Numbered from the stretch's first letter, positions 1 through 6,353 are shown. The stretch is 6,699 bases of DNA from Ruminococcus sp. (GCA_017544125.1 JAFYET010000136.1:1-6699), one strand, 5' to 3'. The notes: generated from the sequence alone by a model not told the origin. Numbers and translations are program-made.

Positions 1-250
1 CATAGGTCTTGCGGTATTCAACCTTATACCCATACCGCCCCTTGACGGCTCGAAGATACTCATGTTCTTCCTGTCAAACAAGCTCAACTACAAGCTCTAT
101 GAGTATCAGATGTATTTCTATATAGGCTTCATAGTGGTGCTTATGACGGGGCTTCTCGATGTGCCCCTCGGGCTTCTTCGCAGCGGCGTGTTCTTCCTGG
201 TAGATACTATTACTATGTGGGTGCCGTCGCTTATGGGCGCTATACTATAA
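1..250 (+). CDS. Site-2 protease (M50 family) membrane metalloprotease, C-terminal fragment
   Basis: The gene enters from the left edge, read in the frame starting at base 2, and stops at TAA 248-250; 82 residues are visible. The fragment opens with a hydrophobic stretch carrying NLIPIPPLDGSK (fragment residues 7-18). This is the NPDG-like motif of M50/site-2 proteases, in which the Asp is the third zinc ligand. The HExxH motif must lie upstream, outside the window. The rest is hydrophobic, with at least one further membrane helix around IGFIVVLMTGLL. Such proteases cut substrates within the membrane. A standalone M50 protease of this kind sits just before scpA in many Clostridia, and that context agrees. 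The natural substrate cannot be inferred. Family call is solid; the start is not visible, and the internal ATG at 62 is not the real start because the conserved motif lies before it. Confidence 0.85.
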   Translation, partial: IGLAVFNLIPIPPLDGSKILMFFLSNKLNYKLYEYQMYFYIGFIVVLMTGLLDVPLGLLRSGVFFLVDTITMWVPSLMGAIL

Positions 251-265
251 TTCATAATTACTGTG

Positions 266-286
266 CTCCCCCTCGGTATCGGGGAG
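266..286 (+). other. Short GC-rich hairpin in the protease-scpA gap
   Basis: CTCCCC (266-271) pairs with GGGGAG (281-286) around a 9-nt loop. No T-tract follows, so it is not a standard intrinsic terminator. It may only stabilise or separate the messages of the protease and scpA. This is a sequence observation; function is unknown. Confidence 0.35.
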
Positions 287-293
287 TGTGAAC

Positions 294-317
294 TATCGGC
301 ATTATCGGCATTATCGG
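294..317 (+). repeat. 9-bp tandem repeat, about 2.7 copies
   Basis: The unit TATCGGCAT occurs at 294-302 and 303-311, followed by a partial copy TATCGG at 312-317. It lies about 60 nt upstream of the scpA start, between the hairpin at 266-286 and the ribosome binding site. Such short repeats can change copy number by slippage; no role is evident. Confidence 0.6.
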
Positions 318-363
318 GCTTCGATCGTGCTGAAAATGCTGAAAGTTCAGATAATAAAACTAT

Positions 364-370
364 AAAGGAG
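364..370 (+). promoter_or_regulatory. Ribosome binding site that fixes the TTG start of scpA
   Basis: AAAGGAG is followed by an 8-nt spacer and TTG at 379. The first ATG in this frame, at 406, is already inside the conserved ScpA N-terminal motif and has no comparable site, so the TTG start is preferred. Confidence 0.8.
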
Positions 371-378
371 AAAAGGTC

Positions 379-1635
379 TTGTCTGCTGTTTCGTTTAAGC
401 TGGATATGTTCGAGGGTCCTCTTGACCTGCTTCTGCACCTTATACAGAAGCACAAGCTCGATATAATGGATATAGAGATATCGCTGCTGTTAGAGCAGTA
501 TCTTGAATATATAGAGCAGCTCGACCATGAGGACTACGAGTATGCGGGTGAGTTCCTTGAAATGGCTGCAAGGCTCATCTACATAAAGACAGTCTCACTG
601 CTGCCCAAGCCTGAGGAGGCGCAGGAACTCAAAGAAGAGCTCCAGGGCAGGATACTTGAATACTCGGTGTGCAAGCAGCTTGCCGATAAGCTCAGGGGTA
701 TGTACCTTGAAGACGGCTTGTTCGTGCGTGATGAGCTGACTATTGAGGAGGGCTCAAAGGCATATGAGCTGACCCACGCCCCAGAGGAGCTTGTTACGGC
801 TCTGCTCGCCGCAGGCAAGAAGAAAGCCATTCCCGAGCCGCAGATAAAGGCTAAGGACTTTGGCAATATAGTCTCTCATAAGATATATTCGGTAACGTCA
901 AAGATACTCTATGTACTCAAAAAGCTCTATAAAACGGGCAGCTTTGATATGGACAGGCTCTATGACGGCATGAAGGAAAGGTCTGAGCGTATAGCCACCT
1001 TCCTCGCTATCCTCGAGCTTACCCGTTCGGGCAGGATAACCATGTCAGACGATAACTCGGTGATATACTTCAAGCGCCGCACCAAAGAGGAGCGTGCCAT
1101 AGAAAGAAGCTCATCAAAGACCGTGGAGCAGCGGCTTTTAGAGGAGGAGGGGGAGTATATCCCCGATGATGATGAAGACTATGCCCCCCCCGAGCTGCCA
1201 GAGGACAAGCCCTATGCGGTGTTTGAGCCGTTCATAACTAAAGAACAGCGCCGTGAGTTGCCGGTAAGGGTAAGCTCTGAAAAGGTAATGCCGAGAACGG
1301 CGATAGATATTATAATACTCGAAGATGAAGAGCCTGCACCACAGGCAGACAGCAAGCCCGGTGTCATAGATATGACCGAGCCTGCCCCGCAGCCTGTGCA
1401 GCATGAGCTGCCTGAGCCGCTTGAAGCAGACAAGGCAGCAGTGCCCGTAAAAGAGCCGGCAACCTGCGTGCATAAGCAGGGGCGCAAGGCTGCACCTGTT
1501 AACAAGCACAGGCGCAAAAGGCGTAAAGCCTCATACATCAACGGTCTGCTTACGGGCGTGTGCATAGCCGCAGTGGGCGTGGGGCTGTATGTGGCTGCCA
1601 AAGAGATAATGACCAAAGAGAGGAAGCATAAATGA
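379..1635 (+). CDS. scpA: Segregation and condensation protein A with a long C-terminal extension and terminal membrane helix
   Basis: ScpA is the kleisin subunit that bridges the SMC heads and binds ScpB in the bacterial condensin. Residues 1-75 carry the typical N-terminal pattern, including FEGPLDLLLHLIQKHKLDIM (11-30) and EFLEMAARLIYIK (58-70). The SMC-binding winged-helix end spans about 165-235, with ATFLAILEL at 206-214. The family is usually about 240-270 residues; this protein has 418. Residues from about 240 on form an acidic, Pro/Glu-rich linker (DDDEDYAPPELPEDKP and similar), then a very basic patch (KHRRKRRK, 376-383) and a hydrophobic segment at about 386-407 with a short basic tail. 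That looks like a C-terminal membrane anchor with the kleisin domain in the cytoplasm. The frame is open throughout and the stop overlaps scpB by 4 nt, so the tail is not an obvious frameshift artefact. TTG start chosen from the ribosome binding site at 364-370. Confidence 0.93.
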   Translation: MSAVSFKLDMFEGPLDLLLHLIQKHKLDIMDIEISLLLEQYLEYIEQLDHEDYEYAGEFLEMAARLIYIKTVSLLPKPEEAQELKEELQGRILEYSVCKQLADKLRGMYLEDGLFVRDELTIEEGSKAYELTHAPEELVTALLAAGKKKAIPEPQIKAKDFGNIVSHKIYSVTSKILYVLKKLYKTGSFDMDRLYDGMKERSERIATFLAILELTRSGRITMSDDNSVIYFKRRTKEERAIERSSSKTVEQRLLEEEGEYIPDDDEDYAPPELPEDKPYAVFEPFITKEQRRELPVRVSSEKVMPRTAIDIIILEDEEPAPQADSKPGVIDMTEPAPQPVQHELPEPLEADKAAVPVKEPATCVHKQGRKAAPVNKHRRKRRKASYINGLLTGVCIAAVGVGLYVAAKEIMTKERKHK

Positions 1636-2216
1636 GCGAGATAGAAGTAAGCGATGAGCTTTTGCGCATAACCGAGGCGATAATCTTCGCAAACGGCGAC
1701 CCCGTGACAGCCGAGCGCATAGCAAGGGGCGCAGGGGTTTCTGTTGCTGAGGCTCACGCAGCGGCTAAGAAGCTGATACGCACCTACGCCGTAAGAGATG
1801 GCGCACTGGAGATACTTACCCTTAACGGGGCATATCAGCTCGCCGTCAAGAGCGATTACAGTGAGCATATAAGAAAGACACTTGACGAGAAGAAGAACAC
1901 CGCCCTCTCAAACGCCGCAATGGAAACGCTGGCGATAGCGGCATATAATCAACCCGTCACCAAGTCGTTCATTGAGAACATCAGGGGCGTTGATTCCTCG
2001 GGCGTTGTAAACTCGCTCGTTGAGAAGGAGCTTTTAGAGGAATGCGGCAGGCTTGAACTGCCGGGCAGACCCATAGCATACCGCACAACGGATAACTTCC
2101 TGCGCTGCTTCGGGCTTTCAAGCCTTGATGACCTGCCGGAGGTCATAACCCCCGAAGCGCTCGCTGAACAGAGCAGCGCTGAGAGCGATGACGAGCAGGA
2201 TCAGTTGACCGTATAA
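1632..2216 (+). CDS. scpB: Segregation and condensation protein B
   Basis: ScpB is a dimeric protein with two winged-helix domains that binds the middle of ScpA and helps the SMC-ScpAB complex organise the chromosome. At 194 residues it has the normal family length. The first domain covers about 5-80 and opens with the LLRITEAIIFANGDPVT pattern. The second covers about 90-165 and includes ALSNAAMETLAIAAYNQPVT (91-110), then IRGVDSSGVV, LPGRPIAYRTTDNFL and FGLSSLDDLPE, all typical of the family. The end (residues 177-194) is a short acidic, Ser-rich tail. The ATG at 1632 overlaps the scpA stop (ATGA), which points to translational coupling and matched amounts of the two partners. GAGG at 1620-1623, inside the end of scpA and 8 nt before the ATG, serves as ribosome binding site. 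Confidence 0.95.
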   Translation: MSEIEVSDELLRITEAIIFANGDPVTAERIARGAGVSVAEAHAAAKKLIRTYAVRDGALEILTLNGAYQLAVKSDYSEHIRKTLDEKKNTALSNAAMETLAIAAYNQPVTKSFIENIRGVDSSGVVNSLVEKELLEECGRLELPGRPIAYRTTDNFLRCFGLSSLDDLPEVITPEALAEQSSAESDDEQDQLTV

Positions 2217-2256
2217 ATACACAGCGCCAAAGGCGAAGTAAAGTTGTGCATAAAAA

Positions 2257-2260
2257 GGGA
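2257..2260 (+). promoter_or_regulatory. Ribosome binding site supporting the ATG start at 2267
   Basis: GGGA in a purine-rich run (AAAAAGGGAAG) lies 6 nt before ATG 2267. An in-frame GTG at 2246 would add seven mostly polar residues in front of the membrane helix and has only a poor upstream site, so 2267 is favoured. Confidence 0.55.
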
Positions 2261-2266
2261 AGTGAT

Positions 2267-3220
2267 ATGACAGTTATGATAGTATTATATATACTCCTCG
2301 GGCTTATAGCCCTTATTGTCATATTGCTGCATATCTCGGTAACTGTCGATGTGTGCGCTGACAGTAAAGAGGGGGTAAGATACAGCGTTAAGTATCTGTG
2401 CTTTACACTGTACCCCCGCAAGCCCAAGCCTAAGAAGAAGCGCAGGCGCAGAAATAAGAAGTCAGTCGCAAAGCAGCAGACGCAGATAGCCCCCCTCGAT
2501 GAAAAGGAGCTTGCAGCAGAGCTTGAACGGCTCGACAGAGAGGCTGAACTTGATACGGACAGCATCATAGACGACGATACGGCAGATGAGCCGGCAGCCC
2601 CTGCACTTACCGTAGACAGTATAGAGCCCCCGCCCAAGCCTGCCCCCAAAAGGGATGATAAGCAGGAGCGCAGGCGGCAAAAGGAGCTTAAAAAGGCACA
2701 GAAAGCCGAGAAGAAGGCAGCCAAGAAAGCCGCAAAGCAAGCCGCCAAGGAGCAAAAGCATAAAGACGACCATGACCCAGATGAAGAGAAGAAGATGGGG
2801 CTGATAGATAAGTTTAACTACTATGAGCCGCTGTTCCCTATGGGTTGGAAGTATTTCAGAAAGCTGCTAAAGGCTGTGCGCCTTTACGATACACAGATAC
2901 ACCTGACGACAGCTAAGGCAGATGCCTATGAAAGCGCTATATTCTACGGCAAGCTGCAATTAGCACTCAATAATGCCCTTGCAGCGGTCTGCGGCATATT
3001 CACAGTAAGGCTCAAAAGCGTGGGTGTCAAGTGCGAGTTCAATGAGGATAAGCTCGATTACCACGTCAGCAGCAAGGTAAAGCTGCGGCTGTCAACAGTA
3101 ATAGCCATAGCCGTATGCGTGCTTGTGCGGTATCTGTGGTTCAGGCATAAGAAGAAAAAAGAAGCTAAGAAGAGCATTACAGTAAGCAGCGAGCAGCAAG
3201 AGCAGAAGCTGTCAGCATAA
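2267..3220 (+). CDS. DUF2953 (YtfI-like) membrane protein with a charged Lys/Ala-rich insert
   Basis: A 317-residue protein read from ATG 2267. Residues 3-22 form an N-terminal membrane helix (IVLYILLGLIALIVILL), followed by a short beta-type stretch (VTVDVCADSKEGVRYSVKYL) as in DUF2953 proteins. Residues about 50-178 are an unusual, highly charged low-complexity region: a basic block (KPKPKKKRRRR), an acidic block (about 78-110), a proline patch (PPPKPAPK, 121-128) and a Lys/Ala/Glu run (about 135-165) likely to be a single charged helix. The conserved C-terminal part (about 179-270) includes NYYEPLFPMG and a YGKLQLALNNALAA segment, then a second hydrophobic stretch at about 275-292 and a basic end. 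The next gene is gerW; in Bacillus the DUF2953 gene ytfI also precedes ytfJ/gerW, which supports the assignment. Biochemical function is unknown; a sporulation link is inferred from context. Confidence 0.75.
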   Translation: MTVMIVLYILLGLIALIVILLHISVTVDVCADSKEGVRYSVKYLCFTLYPRKPKPKKKRRRRNKKSVAKQQTQIAPLDEKELAAELERLDREAELDTDSIIDDDTADEPAAPALTVDSIEPPPKPAPKRDDKQERRRQKELKKAQKAEKKAAKKAAKQAAKEQKHKDDHDPDEEKKMGLIDKFNYYEPLFPMGWKYFRKLLKAVRLYDTQIHLTTAKADAYESAIFYGKLQLALNNALAAVCGIFTVRLKSVGVKCEFNEDKLDYHVSSKVKLRLSTVIAIAVCVLVRYLWFRHKKKKEAKKSITVSSEQQEQKLSA

Positions 3221-3243
3221 GTTTGGTAATGCACTATATAAGG

Positions 3244-3249
3244 AAAGGA
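3244..3249 (+). promoter_or_regulatory. Ribosome binding site of gerW
   Basis: AAAGGA, preceded by another AGGA (3241-3244), lies 10 nt before ATG 3260. The double purine-rich site supports this start and suggests good translation. Confidence 0.6.
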
Positions 3250-3259
3250 CGTAATCATC

Positions 3260-3652
3260 ATGGCAGAAAACAATCTCGAGAACCTTATCAAAGCATCTAT
3301 GGACAAGATCCACGAAATGGTGGATTGTCAGACAGTTGTAGGCCAGCCTGTAACAACACCCGACGGTACTACTATCATACCTGTATCAAAGGTTTCGGTG
3401 GGCTTTGCTTCGGGCGGCTCTGACCTTCCCACAAAGAACCCCAAGGATCAGTTCGGCGGAGGTTCGGGCGCAGGTATTTCCATAACACCCGTGGCTTTCA
3501 TCACTATCTCAAACGGCGATGTCAAGCTGCTTCAGCTCACTATGGAGGCTGCACCCTCTAACAGCGCTATCAATATGGTGCCCGAGGTCATTGATAAGAT
3601 AACCGACTTCATCGGCAAGAAGAAAAAAGGCGGCGAGGAAGCCGAAGATTAA
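3260..3652 (+). CDS. gerW: GerW/YtfJ family sporulation protein
   Basis: A 130-residue protein that matches the YtfJ/GerW family in length and pattern. The N-terminal part (MAENNLENLIKASMDKIHEM) is helical. It is followed by the characteristic VVGQPVTTPDGTTIIPVSKV (26-45), then VSVGFASGGSD and a glycine-rich loop FGGGSGAGISITPVAF (65-80), a beta strand ITISNGDVKLLQL, and a C-terminal helix (INMVPEVIDKITDFIGKK) with a charged tail. There is no signal peptide or membrane segment. In Bacillus the family is expressed in the forespore and affects spore germination; its molecular activity is unclear. It follows the DUF2953 gene by 39 nt, as in the ytfI-ytfJ pair, so the two are probably co-transcribed. 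Its presence suggests sporulation ability or ancestry, which this window alone cannot prove. Confidence 0.92.
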   Translation: MAENNLENLIKASMDKIHEMVDCQTVVGQPVTTPDGTTIIPVSKVSVGFASGGSDLPTKNPKDQFGGGSGAGISITPVAFITISNGDVKLLQLTMEAAPSNSAINMVPEVIDKITDFIGKKKKGGEEAED

Positions 3653-3653
3653 G

Positions 3654-3721
3654 CCATACTGATAGCTCCCTGCGTTGCCATAGGCGCAGTGCTGATGGTC
3701 ATCTGAATTTTCATTTTTTTC
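3654..3721 (+). terminator. Possible intrinsic terminator after gerW (imperfect hairpin plus displaced T-tract)
   Basis: Starting 2 nt after the gerW stop, an interrupted stem can form: CCAT/ATGG (3654-3657 with 3695-3698), AGC/GCT (3664-3666 with 3691-3693) and CTGCG/CGCAG (3670-3674 with 3685-3689). A T-rich stretch with seven consecutive T follows at 3714-3720. The T-tract begins about 15 nt after the stem, farther than in a standard terminator, so this is a weak call. It does fit a boundary between the scp-gerW block and the carboxypeptidase gene. Confidence 0.35.
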
Positions 3722-3790
3722 AAATTAAGCCTTAGATTTCATCGTTTAAAAACACAAGTAACGCATATCCTAATCATGTGAATAAGCATG

Positions 3791-3796
3791 AAAGGA
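3791..3796 (+). promoter_or_regulatory. Ribosome binding site supporting the ATG start at 3808
   Basis: AAAGGA lies 11 nt before ATG 3808. An in-frame GTG at 3778 would lie upstream of this site and would prepend ten polar residues to the signal peptide, so 3808 is preferred. Confidence 0.6.
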
Positions 3797-3807
3797 ATGT
3801 GCATACT

Positions 3808-4941
3808 ATGAAAAGACTTGTGTGTCTTTGTCTTTTTTTGCTGATGCTCTGCGGGCTGAGTGCTGATAAAGTGTCGGCAGAGAGCTTTGATGTGCGTGCA
3901 AAGGCTGCCGTTGTCATCGAGCTTGAAACGGGCAGGGTGCTTTATAAGAAGAACAGCAGTGCAAGGCTGCCTATGGCAAGTACCACAAAGATAATGTCAG
4001 CTCTGCTTACAGCCGAGAGCGGCGGGCTCGATGAGCGCTTTACTGTTGACAGCGAGGCGATAAAGGTCGAGGGCTCGTCTATGGGCTTGCAGCAGGGCGA
4101 TATCGTGTCAAAGCGTATACTAATGTATGGTATGCTGCTGCCGAGCGGTAACGATGCCGCCAATGCCGCAGCTGTGGCTGTTGCGGGAAGTGTACCAAAG
4201 TTTGTACAGCTGATGAATGAGCGTGCAAGGCAGCTCGGGCTAAAGGATACTCACTTTGTCACCCCCTCGGGGCTTGATGATGATACCGATGAGCACTATT
4301 CAACTGCGTATGATATGGCAATGCTCACCCGTGCGGCGATTGATAACGGCATCTTCCGTGAGATATGCGGCACTGCAAGGGCAAAGCTCTGCTACGGCAG
4401 CCCGCCCTATGACAGGTGGCTTGTTAATACCAACAGGCTGCTAACATCGCTTGACGGGGTGATAGGCGTTAAGACGGGGTTTACCGACAAGGCAGGGCGT
4501 TGTCTTGTGTCAGCCTGCGAGCGAAACGGTGCAACGCTGATCTGCGTCACTCTTAACGACCCCGATGACTGGGCAGACCATAAAACCCTGTATGACCGCT
4601 GCTTCGGTCAGTGTGAGAGCTGCACGCTAAAAACCGACGGCATAAGCGTTAATGTCGTGGGCGGCAGCTGCGACAGTGTGAAGTGCTATGTCCCCGATGT
4701 TAAGATAAGCCTGCCCATAGGCGAGTATGAGCGTGTCGAGCGTGTGGTGGTGCTTAAGCCGTTTATCTACGCCCCCTCGCCCCGTAAGGAACAGGTGGGG
4801 CTTGTGAGATACTGCTACGGCGGCAGGCAGATAGCTGTATCGCCTGTGTTCACATCAGCAAGCGCAGAAGTACCCGGCACGGCTGAGCAGGCTTCGGGCA
4901 ACAGCCTGCTTGACAGGATAAAAAGCATTATAGCTGACTGA
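3808..4941 (+). CDS. Secreted D-alanyl-D-alanine carboxypeptidase (PBP5/DacF/DacB type, peptidase S11)
   Basis: A 377-residue penicillin-binding protein that removes the terminal D-Ala from peptidoglycan stem peptides outside the membrane. Residues 1-24 are a signal peptide (basic MKR, hydrophobic core, VSA-E cleavage site). All three active-site motifs are intact: S58-T-T-K61 with the nucleophilic serine, S113-G-N115, and K222-T-G224 within GVIGVKTGFTDKAG. The catalytic domain spans about 27-265; a beta-rich C-terminal domain follows, and the end (SLLDRIKSIIAD) could be an amphipathic membrane-binding helix. Length fits DacF/DacB/PBP5. In B. subtilis dacB (sigma-E, cortex) neighbours scpAB and rluB, while dacF is forespore-expressed; position favours a sporulation role here, but sequence inspection cannot separate the paralogues, so no symbol is given. 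The C-terminal half is rich in cysteine for a secreted protein. Confidence 0.93.
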   Translation: MKRLVCLCLFLLMLCGLSADKVSAESFDVRAKAAVVIELETGRVLYKKNSSARLPMASTTKIMSALLTAESGGLDERFTVDSEAIKVEGSSMGLQQGDIVSKRILMYGMLLPSGNDAANAAAVAVAGSVPKFVQLMNERARQLGLKDTHFVTPSGLDDDTDEHYSTAYDMAMLTRAAIDNGIFREICGTARAKLCYGSPPYDRWLVNTNRLLTSLDGVIGVKTGFTDKAGRCLVSACERNGATLICVTLNDPDDWADHKTLYDRCFGQCESCTLKTDGISVNVVGGSCDSVKCYVPDVKISLPIGEYERVERVVVLKPFIYAPSPRKEQVGLVRYCYGGRQIAVSPVFTSASAEVPGTAEQASGNSLLDRIKSIIAD

Positions 4942-4943
4942 AA

Positions 4944-4965
4944 CGGAGTGCTGTGAAGCACCCCG
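4944..4965 (+). other. Hairpin between the carboxypeptidase gene and rluB
   Basis: CGGAGTGCT (4944-4952) pairs with AGCACCCCG (4957-4965) around a GTGA loop, with one A-C mismatch. It starts 2 nt after the carboxypeptidase stop and is not followed by a T-run. It may protect the upstream message end or partly uncouple rluB, which starts 22 nt later; it is unlikely to be an efficient terminator. Confidence 0.45.
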
Positions 4966-4987
4966 ATACATAAAGAAAAGAGGATAT

Positions 4988-5725
4988 ATGGAACCTATAA
5001 GACTACAAAAGATAATAGCAGAAGCAGGTGTATGCTCACGCAGAGCTGCCGAGTTACTCATAGAAAAAGGCAAGGTCAAGGTCAACGGACACCCTGCAAA
5101 GCTCGGCGATAAGGCCGACCCCAACAAGGATATAATAACCGTTGACGGCGAGAGACTATATATCAGCCGCAAAAAGAGCTTCCGCTACATAATGCTCAAT
5201 AAGCCCCGTGGCTATGTTACCAGTATGAGCGATGAGCTGGATCGGCGTGTCGTCACCGACCTGCTCACGGGCGTTGGCGAGAGGGTATACCCCATAGGCA
5301 GGCTTGACCGTAACTCAGAGGGGCTTTTGCTCTTTACCAATGACGGGCAGTTTGCAAATGACGTTATGCACCCCTCACGCCATATATCAAAGACCTACCG
5401 TGTCACCGTGCGCCCCGATATAAATGACGAGCAGCTCGTTCAGCTCTCGGAGGGCGTTGAGATAGACGGCAGAAAGACAGCCCCCTGCACCGTTCTCGTG
5501 CTTGAAAAGCAGCAGGGCAGGGTAGTGCTTCAAATGACTATCCACGAGGGCAGGAACAGGCAGATAAGAAAGATGTGCGAGGCCGTTGGCTTGGAGGTGG
5601 CAAGGCTCAAGCGCTCCTCAGTGGGTCCCATAAAGCTCGGTATGCTAAAGCCCGGCGAGTGGCGTGACTTAAAGCCCGATGAGCTGCGTGCTATCAGAAC
5701 GGCTATAACCAAGAAGAAAGACTGA
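4988..5725 (+). CDS. rluB: 23S rRNA pseudouridine synthase, RluB/RsuA family
   Basis: This enzyme converts a uridine in 23S rRNA (helix 89-90 region of the large subunit in known RluB proteins) to pseudouridine. At 245 residues it has typical length. Residues 4-60 are the S4 RNA-binding domain (IRLQKIIAEAGVCSRRAAELLI and VKVNGHPAKLGDKADP). The catalytic domain follows: NKPRGYVTS (71-79), the active-site motif GRLDRNSEGLLLFTNDG (104-120) with catalytic Asp107, HISKTYRVTV (132-141), and HEGRNRQIRKM (186-196), where the basic residues contact RNA. It follows the carboxypeptidase gene by 46 nt. In B. subtilis rluB also lies downstream of scpAB and dacB, which favours RluB over RsuA; the large-subunit target is inferred from that. 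AGAGGA at 4979-4984 is the ribosome binding site, with an unusually short 3-4 nt spacer to the ATG. Confidence 0.9.
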   Translation: MEPIRLQKIIAEAGVCSRRAAELLIEKGKVKVNGHPAKLGDKADPNKDIITVDGERLYISRKKSFRYIMLNKPRGYVTSMSDELDRRVVTDLLTGVGERVYPIGRLDRNSEGLLLFTNDGQFANDVMHPSRHISKTYRVTVRPDINDEQLVQLSEGVEIDGRKTAPCTVLVLEKQQGRVVLQMTIHEGRNRQIRKMCEAVGLEVARLKRSSVGPIKLGMLKPGEWRDLKPDELRAIRTAITKKKD

Positions 5726-5737
5726 TATACTTTACCA

Positions 5738-5794
5738 CTGCCGATAACAGGGAGATTTTCTGTACAGCTGTGACCCTGCGGCACAAATCGGCAG
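5738..5794 (+). other. Large interrupted dyad just upstream of the smpB promoter
   Basis: CTGCCGAT (5738-5745) pairs perfectly with ATCGGCAG (5787-5794), and inside it CAGGG (5748-5752) pairs with CCCTG (5774-5778). The apical loop contains the overlapping palindromes CTGTACAG and ACAGCTGT (5760-5771). The dyad begins 12 nt after the rluB stop and ends 8 nt before the -35 box. No T-tract follows, so it is not a classic terminator. It could be a structured rluB 3' end, a degraded small repeat, or a binding site next to the promoter. Confidence 0.55.
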
Positions 5795-5802
5795 CATTTC
5801 CC

Positions 5803-5831
5803 TTGACAAAGCTATTTCAATGTGATATAAT
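5803..5831 (+). promoter_or_regulatory. Strong sigma-A promoter of smpB with extended -10
   Basis: TTGACA (5803-5808) and TATAAT (5826-5831) both match consensus perfectly with the ideal 17-bp spacer, and TG at 5823-5824 gives an extended -10. Initiation near 5838 would leave a leader of about 20 nt before the smpB ATG. This is the clearest housekeeping promoter in the window and starts a new transcription unit for smpB, possibly extending into ssrA. Confidence 0.9.
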
Positions 5832-5857
5832 AATCTCCGCTAAGAGAGGAAACAGCT

Positions 5858-6331
5858 ATGGCGATAGATAAAAAAGGAACAAAGCAGATTGCCGACAACA
5901 GGGCGGCAAGGCATGATTATTTCGTGCTCGAGCAGATAGAGTGCGGCATTGAGCTCGTAGGCACCGAGGTCAAGAGCATCAGGGCGGGCAGGGTAAACCT
6001 CAAAGACGCATGGTGCTCGGTGGATAACGGTGAGATGTGGGTCAAGGGTATGCACATATCCCCCTATGAGCAGGGCAATATCTTCAACCGTGACCCTATG
6101 CGTGTGCGCAAGCTGCTTTTGCATAAGAGAGAGATAATGCGCCTGTTCGGCAAGGTCAAGCAGGAGGGGCTCACGCTCATACCTCTTTCACTCTACTTCA
6201 AGGGCAGCCGTGTCAAGGTGGCACTGGGTCTGTGCAAGGGTAAGAATCTCCACGACAAGCGCCAGGACATGGCAAACAAAGCCGCCGCCAGAGAGATAGA
6301 CAGGGCGATGAAGGAGAGAAATAACAGGTAA
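5858..6331 (+). CDS. smpB: SsrA-binding protein SmpB
   Basis: SmpB binds the tRNA-like domain of tmRNA and mimics the missing anticodon arm, letting the complex enter ribosomes stalled without a codon in the A site. The 157-residue length is normal. Family motifs appear in order: [18 protein letters not shown] (16-33), [18 protein letters not shown] (35-52), [16 protein letters not shown] (65-80), [13 protein letters not shown] (84-96), [20 protein letters not shown] (105-124) and [11 protein letters not shown] (127-137). The basic C-terminal tail ([16 protein letters not shown]), which lies in the empty mRNA channel in known structures, is present. AGAGAGGA at 5843-5850 gives a good ribosome binding site with a 7-nt spacer. 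It has its own strong promoter at 5803-5831. Its partner RNA ssrA follows 174 nt downstream, separated by an inverted-repeat element. Confidence 0.97.
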   Translation: MAIDKKGTKQIADNRAARHDYFVLEQIECGIELVGTEVKSIRAGRVNLKDAWCSVDNGEMWVKGMHISPYEQGNIFNRDPMRVRKLLLHKREIMRLFGKVKQEGLTLIPLSLYFKGSRVKVALGLCKGKNLHDKRQDMANKAAAREIDRAMKERNNR

Positions 6332-6353
6332 TACAGATTTAATGCATAATGCA

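Noticed and set aside
62..250. ATG 62 as the start of a small 62-residue membrane protein
   Set aside because: The frame is open back to the window edge and the site-2 protease NPDG-like motif lies immediately upstream, so this is the end of a larger gene.
1212..1868. A long (218-codon) minus-strand open frame across the end of scpA and start of scpB
   Set aside because: It is antisense to two well-supported genes, is Ser/Cys/Leu-rich low-complexity as expected of a shadow frame, and has no recognisable family pattern.
2143..2748. A 201-codon minus-strand open frame rich in Ser, Ala and Phe
   Set aside because: It is the complement of the Lys/Glu-rich region of the DUF2953 gene; the biased composition explains the missing stops.
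3215..3240. TATATA next to gerW as a -10 box
   Set aside because: No -35 at the right distance for sigma-A and no matching pair for sigma-F or sigma-G; the gene is more simply read from the upstream operon.
3763..3808. Possible sporulation-sigma promoter before the carboxypeptidase gene (GCATA at 3763-3767, CATACTA at 3802-3808)
   Set aside because: The CATACTA match overlaps the start codon and the spacing to GCATA is far too long; no properly spaced pair was found, so no promoter is annotated.
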